Of a DNA stretch of 8,167 nt, positions 1-5,172 are shown one piece after another; the stretch's first letter is position 1; each line of letters begins with the position of its first letter. The translations under genes and the position numbers were made by a program. The notes under the pieces were generated by a model. The model saw only the letters and a list, made by a program, of their open reading frames with translations, had not been told where the DNA came from and ran no database searches. The stretch spans positions 1-8,167 of the forward strand of contig JAUVIY010000101.1 in NCBI GenBank assembly GCA_030592625.1. The letters are read 5' to 3'. The stretch is from Spirochaeta sp. Its GTDB lineage: Bacteria > Spirochaetota > Spirochaetia > DSM-2461.

Positions 1-303
1 ATCCAACTCACGTTTTTCCAGAATCCGGCCCATGGGATCCTCGGAAAGCTCCAGAGATTCGATCCCTTCACAGACTCGTTCAAGTTTCGCATCATCGAAC
101 TTCAGGCGCTTCATCATGGGGGAGGTCAGCCCTTCTGATGCTGAGCGGTCCAGATCGATTCTGTTGGCGGCGAATATTTCCCCGGAATGATGATTCAATG
201 CCTGACGGACGGCTTTTAAAGCTGAGGTACGGGATTCGGCGCTTCGAGACAATATGAGGCGGCTGGCATCCCGGGCCTCCCGGGCCCGATCAATGATATT
301 CAT
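1..303 (-). CDS. proA: Glutamate-5-semialdehyde dehydrogenase (gamma-glutamyl phosphate reductase), N-terminal part
   Basis: ProA reduces gamma-glutamyl phosphate to glutamate-5-semialdehyde with NADPH, the second step of proline synthesis in the cytoplasm. Only the first 101 codons lie in the window; the protein is usually about 415 residues, so the cofactor-binding core and catalytic cysteine are outside. The visible part follows the family N-terminus closely: an early Ala/Arg-rich helix (AREARDASRLIL), the AAN-x-x-DL segment at about residues 45-51 (family: ANAxDL), a GL-x-x-x-MM-x-RL stretch at about 58-67, and EDPMGRIL at about 88-95, matching the DPVG motif. The start ATG at 303-301 gives nearly the same N-terminus length as the E. 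coli enzyme; no other in-frame start is close and the ribosome site is weak. It begins 14 nt after the ATPase stop, so it is probably co-transcribed with the signalling genes. Family assignment is firm; the operon link is inferred from spacing. Confidence 0.92.
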   Translation of the reverse strand, partial: MNIIDRAREARDASRLILSRSAESRTSALKAVRQALNHHSGEIFAANRIDLDRSASEGLTSPMMKRLKFDDAKLERVCEGIESLELSEDPMGRILEKRELD

Positions 304-317
304 GACGCCTATGATAC

Positions 318-1880
318 TCAGGTGGTCCGGGGCTGGACAAGGTGACGTTTCAGTTCATCGAAACCTTTTTTGAATTCTCTTGATGAAGGTCTGAAACGGA
401 AACCGGCTACGACACCCAGTCCGCTGTTGATAATTTCATACATGGTGGCATTGAAAAGTCTGGCATAGACATTCCGGGCCACCGAACCTTCATCATTTCT
501 GAATAGCAGACTATAGAGGCCGAATGTGTTTACCAGATGATCAAGTTGTCGGCTCATGGCGGGATACAATTTCTTTACCAGAGCGAAATATCGTTCCTGG
601 TATGCGGCATCCTTGCCGATGAGTCTGACAATCTGTCTGTGCCGGTCCCGTACCGACTGGCCGTTTTCATCTCTGCGGGGAAGGAAGGTGAATATCACCT
701 GTTGTGCCGCTTTACTCGAGAACAGTTTGACCAGTGTGAAGCGGAACATCAGCAGACCGGCCATTTTCAGAAGAGGTGAGTTCGACGGCAGACAGGACAG
801 ACTTTTCAGCAATGGGGCGATTTCCCGATCCACCGCTTTAAGAGAAACCGGACCTGCCGGCGAAGCGAAGGTTCTGTCTTTGGATTCAAGATTACCAATA
901 TACAGACTGACAACTTCCCCGGCCTGAAGAACCTGTCTGCGAAGAGGTGAGCTGCCGGTTAATACCAACCAGTTTCGAAGTTCCTTCTTTAATTCATCCG
1001 GAAGTGTCTCAGCTCCGAGGAATTTTTCCAGATCTGCGATTAAAATATCGGGATTTTCATTCCCTGCGGTTTTTCTCAGGAAATAGGCGACAAGAGCCGC
1101 AGAACGGAATCCTGATTTTCCCTGAGAGGGGAATGGGGGCATGGCGGCATCCGCCAGACCATCCAGAGTATCAACCAGTGAACGGTGAAGGTTCACCAAT
1201 ATCGGCGGATCGGCTTTGTTGAGATCAAGGGCAGGATCCGGCGGCACGAATGCGACGGGAATGAGTTCCGGTGGTTCGATCCGGTCTGATTTATTGACGT
1301 TTCGGTTGTAGTTTCCGATCAGATCGTCGGGATCGAAATCTTCTTCCGGTCTGGGCACATATTTATTGTGCCAGAGATATACGGGGCGTTTGCCCCAGCT
1401 CTTCCTGATGTTCTTCAGCAGGGTTCCAGCGGCAACGTGAGCCGTCGGTTCCGGATTTGTAACCAGGAGCAGGGCATCGGTCAGCGGTAGATATGGGAAA
1501 TAAATATCGACTTCTGCACCGGCGGGCATATCAACAATGACGAGTCCGTATCGTTTATCCAGCCATGAGCGATGGTCATTCAGGAGATCCATCACCAGCC
1601 CTGCCGCCTGGTCTGCGGATTTCTTGGCTTGAGGGAACAGCACTTCAAAACGAGGGGCCACGATGAATGCCTGAGATTCAGGATCATCCAGTCCATCGGG
1701 CAGTGCCCGTTCCGGTAGAGGATGATCCAGCATGGCCATGACATTGGATAGCGGGTCCGCATCCACCAGCGCCGTTCGGACACCTTCCCGGGCGGCGGAA
1801 AGAGCGATGTTAACCGAGGTGAGGGTTTTACCAACCCCGCCTTTTCCTGATGCGACGGCGAGTATGCGTGAACGGCTCAT
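318..1880 (-). CDS. ParA/MinD-family P-loop ATPase with a long uncharacterised C-terminal region
   Basis: 520 residues. The N-terminal ~245 are a ParA/MinD (SIMIBI) ATPase: deviant Walker A GKGGVGKT at residues 12-19 with signature lysine K13, the VDAD motif at 39-42, Walker B-like VIVDMPAG at about 114-121, and the MinD/FlhG-like segment LIPVAFVPPDPAL near 206-218. Family members dimerise on ATP and position cargo, often on membrane or nucleoid. After a Pro/Gly-rich linker (about 246-257) come ~260 residues, mostly predicted helical, that I do not recognise; they include a hydrophobic stretch near 369-386 and an amphipathic basic helix close to the C-terminus. MinD itself is only about 270 residues. 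The start at 1880 is chosen because the Walker A motif follows at once and the ATG overlaps the regulator stop (ATGA), implying translational coupling; a longer open frame upstream merely overlaps the regulator. Lack of a partner such as MinE, MinC or ParB leaves its role open. The ATPase fold is certain; the function is unknown. Confidence 0.9.
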   Translation of the reverse strand: MSRSRILAVASGKGGVGKTLTSVNIALSAAREGVRTALVDADPLSNVMAMLDHPLPERALPDGLDDPESQAFIVAPRFEVLFPQAKKSADQAAGLVMDLLNDHRSWLDKRYGLVIVDMPAGAEVDIYFPYLPLTDALLLVTNPEPTAHVAAGTLLKNIRKSWGKRPVYLWHNKYVPRPEEDFDPDDLIGNYNRNVNKSDRIEPPELIPVAFVPPDPALDLNKADPPILVNLHRSLVDTLDGLADAAMPPFPSQGKSGFRSAALVAYFLRKTAGNENPDILIADLEKFLGAETLPDELKKELRNWLVLTGSSPLRRQVLQAGEVVSLYIGNLESKDRTFASPAGPVSLKAVDREIAPLLKSLSCLPSNSPLLKMAGLLMFRFTLVKLFSSKAAQQVIFTFLPRRDENGQSVRDRHRQIVRLIGKDAAYQERYFALVKKLYPAMSRQLDHLVNTFGLYSLLFRNDEGSVARNVYARLFNATMYEIINSGLGVVAGFRFRPSSREFKKGFDELKRHLVQPRTT

Positions 1881-2542
1881 ATATCGTCCAGGCTGATAAT
1901 ACCATACCTCAAAGCGGCGATGGCGGCCTGAGTCCGGTCCGCCACTCCAATCCTGCTGAACAATGCGCTGGCATAGTTTCGAACAGTTCCCTCGGACAGA
2001 TACAGTTCGGCTGCGATATCGGCATTGGACAATCCCCGGGCGATGAGGACGAGAATCTGTTTCTCCCTGGGACGAATATCGGGTGTGGAGGATTCGACGG
2101 GTCGGGGCATGGTTCCCGCTGCCATGGCCAGCATCTTCCCGGCCACGGATGGGTCTACGAAGGTTTGCCCAAGAAGAGTACCCTTTACCGCATCGATCAA
2201 ATCGATTCTCGGTGTATCCTTTAACATGTAACCGGAAGCACCGGCACGGATGGCATCCATAACCCATTGGTCGTCATCGTAAGTGGTGAGTATCAGTACC
2301 TTGGTTTTCGGATATCGGGAGCGAAGCTGCCGGGTGGCTTGAATCCCGTTCATTACCGGCATTTTCAGATCCATCAGCACCTGATCCGGCACTCCGGTTG
2401 AATCGATTTTACGGAACAGATCTTCGCCGTCTTCCGCAGTGGCAATAATCTTAATTTCTTCATCGGCTTCAAGAATCGTTTTCAGGCCTTCACGGACAAT
2501 GTCCTGATCGTCGCAGATAATAACCTTAATCAGATCCGGCAT
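1877..2542 (-). CDS. NarL/FixJ-family response regulator (REC + LuxR-type HTH)
   Basis: 221 residues, the usual length for the family. The receiver domain (about 5-122) has the acidic pair D11/D12, the phospho-acceptor D58 in LMDLKMPVMNG, the switch Thr pair at 86-87 and K108 in the GYMLKD motif, so phosphorylation should work normally. The C-terminal LuxR-type helix-turn-helix (about 152-215) shows PREKQILVLIARGLSNADIA followed by LSEGTVRNYASALFSRIGVADRTQA, the usual DNA-recognition pattern. Its start lies 17 nt inside the kinase gene and is preceded by a strong Shine-Dalgarno GGGAGG six bases upstream. The stop overlaps the ATPase start. The obvious partner is the overlapping kinase. The likely target, by inference, is the divergent intergenic region, where tandem repeats occur. 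Type and pairing are firm; the regulon is not known. Confidence 0.96.
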   Translation of the reverse strand: MPDLIKVIICDDQDIVREGLKTILEADEEIKIIATAEDGEDLFRKIDSTGVPDQVLMDLKMPVMNGIQATRQLRSRYPKTKVLILTTYDDDQWVMDAIRAGASGYMLKDTPRIDLIDAVKGTLLGQTFVDPSVAGKMLAMAAGTMPRPVESSTPDIRPREKQILVLIARGLSNADIAAELYLSEGTVRNYASALFSRIGVADRTQAAIAALRYGIISLDDI

Positions 2543-3809
2543 GATGTGCCTCCCAGGTGAATTGGATTACAGTACCCTTACCGATTCGGCTATTGACCGA
2601 CAGTTCTCCGCCTGCAGCAGATGCCCGCTCCCACATACCTCTCAGTCCGTATCGCCCTTCTTTGGGGAAACTGCCGGTTTCAAATCCCCTTCCATTGTCA
2701 CTGATCGTTAAACGAAGAGAATCGTTGTCTCCCTTCATCTCCAATTTGGCGCTGGATGTATGAGCATGGCGGACGATGTTTTCCAGGGCTTCCTGGGCTA
2801 TACGATAAACCACTTCTTCCAGATGCTCGCTCCAGTCGGGATTTTCCTTCGGAAGTGCCGTATTAACGACAACGGTACCCCGTTCGCCGGCATCGTCAGC
2901 CAGTCTCTGCAGGGCCAGAGTGAGTCCGAGATCGTCAAGAGGACTGGCTCTCAGGGCTTTGAGAGATCGGCGTGTTTCACCCAGGCCGTTCCTGATCGTT
3001 GTTCTGGCTCTGTCGATCATGGACTTGAGCTGTGTGTTATCCTGATCGATTACCGTCTCCACGGCTTCCAGTTGTATTGCCAGGCCACTGAGGGTATGAG
3101 CCAACGTATCGTGCAGTTCTCTCGCTATTCTGTTCCGTTCCCGACTTGCGGCGAGCCGTTCGCTGGCCGATGCGAATTCTTCCAGCTTTTGATTCGCTTC
3201 TTCGAGAGCTTTACGTTCTTTCCGCTGCTGATCCCTGAGCTCTGTAATCATGAAGCCAACGGCTCCAAGGGCCAGTATCCGGATCAGTGATGCGTTGAAA
3301 GCGCTGTATATTGCGGGAGTGAAGCTTTCATTTACAAGAATAATGAGCAGCGGATCCAAAAAACCCAGGACGACAAAAAACAGAAACACAATGGGAAATC
3401 TGTACTGCCATGCGGTGATGATAAGCGGAAAAAGGAGCAGAATCGACACGGTCATCGTATCATCCGGTGTGTTGATCGGGCTTCCCGCCTCAAGCAGGGC
3501 CCGGTATTTTGTATTGATGATGGCAATGGGAATAACGCTGGCGGCGATGAGAACCGGTGGCAGGTAATAACCTTTCAACAAACGTTTTAATCCGGGAATC
3601 ATCAGGTAAATGAAAATCATCCCGTAAGTGATGGAGAAAAGTATCATTGCCCTTCTGCCGATGGGATCGCTGTCTCCCAGGGGGCCGGGGAAAATCCGCA
3701 TCAGGAAGAATACCAGAGCGACGCCTCCGGAGAAGTACCGGTATATTCTGATGTGTCCGCTGTCTGTCTGAATAGTTGAAAATTTCATCTTACGAACTGA
3801 TAATAACAC
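2526..3809 (-). CDS. Membrane sensor histidine kinase, HisKA_3 type (DesK/LiaS/NarX-like core)
   Basis: 427 residues from a GTG start. About six hydrophobic segments (near 26-40, 54-72, 83-99, 119-134, 138-159, 167-189) form the N-terminal half with only short loops, so there is no separate periplasmic sensor domain; the signal is probably sensed in or at the membrane, as for DesK-like kinases. A charged coiled-coil linker (about 191-222) leads to the dimerisation/phospho-acceptor helix RIARELHDTLAH with H233. The ATPase domain has an N box (E340, N344, H348), G1 DNGRGF (371-376), a GRYGLRGM box (385-392) and GKGT (410-413), all intact. The GTG at 3809-3807 is preferred because GAGG lies six bases upstream; an ATG seven codons later (3788) is the alternative, and an in-frame stop precedes both. 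First gene of the operon, overlapping the regulator by 17 nt. Signal unknown. Confidence 0.95.
   Translation of the reverse strand: MLLSVRKMKFSTIQTDSGHIRIYRYFSGGVALVFFLMRIFPGPLGDSDPIGRRAMILFSITYGMIFIYLMIPGLKRLLKGYYLPPVLIAASVIPIAIINTKYRALLEAGSPINTPDDTMTVSILLLFPLIITAWQYRFPIVFLFFVVLGFLDPLLIILVNESFTPAIYSAFNASLIRILALGAVGFMITELRDQQRKERKALEEANQKLEEFASASERLAASRERNRIARELHDTLAHTLSGLAIQLEAVETVIDQDNTQLKSMIDRARTTIRNGLGETRRSLKALRASPLDDLGLTLALQRLADDAGERGTVVVNTALPKENPDWSEHLEEVVYRIAQEALENIVRHAHTSSAKLEMKGDNDSLRLTISDNGRGFETGSFPKEGRYGLRGMWERASAAGGELSVNSRIGKGTVIQFTWEAHHAGSD
2549..2554 (-). promoter_or_regulatory. Strong ribosome binding site for the response regulator
   Basis: GGGAGG on the minus strand, six bases before the regulator ATG and inside the 3' end of the kinase gene. 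It fixes the regulator start and suggests that the regulator is translated efficiently in its own right despite the overlap. Confidence 0.8.
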
Positions 3810-3814
3810 GGCAT

Positions 3815-3820
3815 CCCTCT
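3815..3820 (-). promoter_or_regulatory. Ribosome binding site deciding the GTG start of the kinase
   Basis: AGAGGG on the minus strand, with GAGG six bases before the GTG at 3809. The downstream ATG at 3788 has no comparable site, which favours GTG. A second GGAG at about 3825-3822 is placed well for a 9-codon ORF at 3814-3785, so the assignment is not exclusive. Confidence 0.55.
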
Positions 3821-3845
3821 TCTCCGCCTGCAGGAGATCAGGATT

Positions 3846-3879
3846 TTGTGACGATTGTCATGTTCGATTGTGACGACTG
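3846..3879. repeat. Tandem 12-bp direct repeat, 22-bp period; candidate response-regulator operator
   Basis: TTGTGACGATTG at 3846-3857 and TTGTGACGACTG at 3868-3879 agree at 11 of 12 positions and start 22 bp apart, about two helical turns, so both would face the same side of the DNA. Tandem half-sites with this phasing are common for dimeric LuxR-type regulators. Relative to the plus-strand -10 (3908-3913) the copies are centred near -68 and -46 from the expected start, a normal place for an activator. In the minus-strand transcript they would lie in the kinase leader. The repeat is seen directly; binding by the neighbouring regulator is inference. Confidence 0.5.
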
Positions 3880-3905
3880 ACCCGTACCTCATGTTCCGGG
3901 CCCCC

Positions 3906-3911
3906 ATTATA
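3906..3911 (-). promoter_or_regulatory. Candidate -10 element for the kinase-regulator-ATPase operon
   Basis: A perfect TATAAT on the minus strand, about 95 bases upstream of the kinase GTG, giving an expected start near 3899 and a leader of about 90 nt. No TTGACA-like -35 lies at 16-18 bp, so the promoter may be weak, activator-dependent or served by another sigma factor. Confidence 0.45.
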
Positions 3912-3913
3912 CT
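3908..3913 (+). promoter_or_regulatory. Candidate -10 element for the efflux operon, overlapping the opposing -10
   Basis: TATACT on the plus strand, five of six consensus bases, sharing its AT core with the minus-strand TATAAT. No good -35 is present at 16-18 bp (bases near 3885-3890 read TACCTC), which fits an activator-dependent promoter using the direct repeats just upstream. The expected start near 3920 would give a leader of about 184 nt to the adaptor GTG. Confidence 0.35.
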
Positions 3914-3922
3914 CAAAATCAG

Positions 3923-3992
3923 CGGGAGGCTCGGTACGGAGGGGCCACGGGATTTCTATTCCGTGCCGTATCGCAGGCCTCCCGGTTTTTTT
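3923..3992 (+). terminator. Terminator-like hairpin with seven-T tract in the efflux operon leader
   Basis: Outer stem CGGGAGGC (3923-3930) pairs perfectly with GCCTCCCG (3977-3984), followed by one G and seven Ts (3986-3992). Inside, CGGTACGG (3932-3939) pairs with CCGTGCCG (3961-3968) with one G-U, leaving a bulge of about seven bases on the right and a loop of about 21. CACGG (3946-3950) could pair instead with CCGTG (3961-3965), so two inner folds compete. No plus-strand gene lies upstream, so it does not end a visible gene; it could attenuate the efflux transcript. The long, imperfect structure keeps confidence moderate. Confidence 0.45.
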
Positions 3993-4020
3993 GTCCTGCA
4001 TCACTTCGTATGACAAATCT

Positions 4021-4046
4021 CCTGTAAACTGATGATTTAATACAGG
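4021..4046. repeat. Short inverted repeat upstream of the adaptor gene
   Basis: CCTGTA at 4021-4026 and TACAGG at 4041-4046, six-base perfect arms around a 14-base AT-rich spacer that contains TTTAAT, a possible -10, with ATGACA 20 bp upstream of it as a poor -35. It could be an operator for a dimeric regulator or a chance match. Confidence 0.25.
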
Positions 4047-4103
4047 TTCTTTTCTGACGTTTGTTCACTGTCGAATGGTTGGTTATCGAACTAGCCTGAT
4101 ATT

Positions 4104-5171
4104 GTGGATACTCAATCACGCGATCGATTGATCGTACTACTTGTAATCTCCGTTATTCTTATCCTGTTCGTTATCCTGTGGGTACGCTACAAATTCACTC
4201 CTGATCCGGAACCGGAACATCGTCCCATACCTGTATCGACTGTTCAGCCTGTCATTTCAGACCTTCGTGAGGAACTTGTCCTCTCTGCCGTTCTGGAAGC
4301 GGAACGGACAATCATCATTGTGCCCAAAGTCGCCGGAACCATATTGGAAATCCTGGCGGAGGAAGGTTCAGTAGTTACCGAAGGTGAAATACTGGCCCAT
4401 ATCGATCCTGAACCTTATCTGCTGGAACTCCAGGCGGCGGAATCGGCCTGGTTGCTGGCCGACAGCAGCCTGTCCAGGATTAACCGTATTCATGAAAGTT
4501 CCGGTGCCAGTCGTCAGCAGCTCGATGAAGCCCAGGCTGCCAGGGATGCTGCGTATTCAACATATGAGCTGGCGAGAATGAGATTCAACTATTCGGATAT
4601 CCGTTCACCCGTATCCGGTCTGGTGCTGAGGCGATTTTCGGATTCGGGTAACCTGGCATCACCGGATCAACCCTTGTTTATAGTCGGAGATGACACTGAT
4701 CCGCAGGTGAAAGTCCGGATTCCGGAGAAGTATTGGCACAGCTTTACAGAACCCGGGTCTATCAAAGTGCTTGTGTCCTTTCCCGCCGGCGGGGATGAGA
4801 CCATTCTGGAATCTGAGTTACTCAGAGTCAGTCCGAGTATCTCCCCGGAAGGGAAAACGTTTGAGGTGACCTGTTCAGTCCCGACTGATGGTAAGTCCTG
4901 GCCGATCGGTGCTCGTATGAGAGTGGAAATTATCTTGAGTGAAAAAAAGAATTCCTGGTCTCTACCCTTGCGTTCACAGTCAAGTGACGGTGGTATCTGG
5001 ATTGTTGATTCCGACAGCTTCACAGTGAGCCGTCTGGATGACCCGGGAATTTTCCGGGACAACGAGAGATTCGCCGTACCCGCCGAGTGGGCCGGGGGTA
5101 TCTTTGTTCTCGACGGGCATCATCTTCTTCAGGAAGGACAGATTGTCACACCCTTTGACGGCGGCGCCTGA
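4104..5171 (+). CDS. RND efflux periplasmic adaptor (membrane fusion protein, HlyD/AcrA-like)
   Basis: 355 residues. Adaptors link an inner-membrane RND pump to an outer-membrane channel. A single hydrophobic segment (about 9-27) anchors the protein; no lipobox cysteine follows it, so it is a membrane-anchored rather than lipoprotein adaptor. The lipoyl-like half motif PKVAGTILEILAEEGSVVTEGE (about 74-95 including ILAHIDP after it) is followed by a short helical hairpin (about 105-160, Ala/Gln/Glu-rich), then the second lipoyl half IRSPVSGLVLRRF and beta-barrel and membrane-proximal domains to the end. The hairpin is short compared with AcrA. The GTG start is required because TAG lies in frame at 4092 and the next starts would lose the anchor; no Shine-Dalgarno is visible. 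It ends one base before the pump gene. The substrate cannot be told from sequence. Confidence 0.9.
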   Translation: MDTQSRDRLIVLLVISVILILFVILWVRYKFTPDPEPEHRPIPVSTVQPVISDLREELVLSAVLEAERTIIIVPKVAGTILEILAEEGSVVTEGEILAHIDPEPYLLELQAAESAWLLADSSLSRINRIHESSGASRQQLDEAQAARDAAYSTYELARMRFNYSDIRSPVSGLVLRRFSDSGNLASPDQPLFIVGDDTDPQVKVRIPEKYWHSFTEPGSIKVLVSFPAGGDETILESELLRVSPSISPEGKTFEVTCSVPTDGKSWPIGARMRVEIILSEKKNSWSLPLRSQSSDGGIWIVDSDSFTVSRLDDPGIFRDNERFAVPAEWAGGIFVLDGHHLLQEGQIVTPFDGGA

Positions 5172-5172
5172 T

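Larger units (their letters stand above)
3810..4103. other. Divergent intergenic region between kinase operon and efflux operon
   Basis: 294 bp with no convincing protein gene. It carries the 5' ends of both operons. From the kinase side: kinase ribosome site (3815-3820), two 12-bp direct repeats (3846-3879), overlapping -10 elements on both strands (3906-3913), a terminator-like hairpin on the plus strand (3923-3992) and a short inverted repeat (4021-4046). The last ~55 bases before the adaptor start show no Shine-Dalgarno and no clear promoter. Confidence 0.75.

Noticed and set aside
537..1222. Plus-strand frames opposite the ATPase gene
   Set aside because: Short, overlapping each other, with no recognisable domain; they are antisense readings of a well-supported coding gene.
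1881..2267. A 129-codon open extension upstream of the ATPase, which would give a 649-residue protein
   Set aside because: It lies wholly over the regulator gene in another frame, its residues are Arg/Gly/Cys-rich without domain character, and the ATPase motif begins right after the internal ATG that overlaps the regulator stop.
2760..3567. Plus-strand frames of 176 and 105 residues opposite the kinase
   Set aside because: The kinase motifs on the other strand are complete; these frames show no family features and no start signals.
3919..4119. A 66-residue minus-strand frame across the intergenic region
   Set aside because: It starts inside the adaptor gene, has no ribosome site, its residue make-up resembles noise, and it would cover the hairpin and promoter signals.
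4112..4131. Inverted repeat TCAATC / GATTGA just inside the adaptor gene
   Set aside because: Six-base arms with an eight-base loop made of repeated GATC-like sequence; AT-rich, weak and likely by chance.
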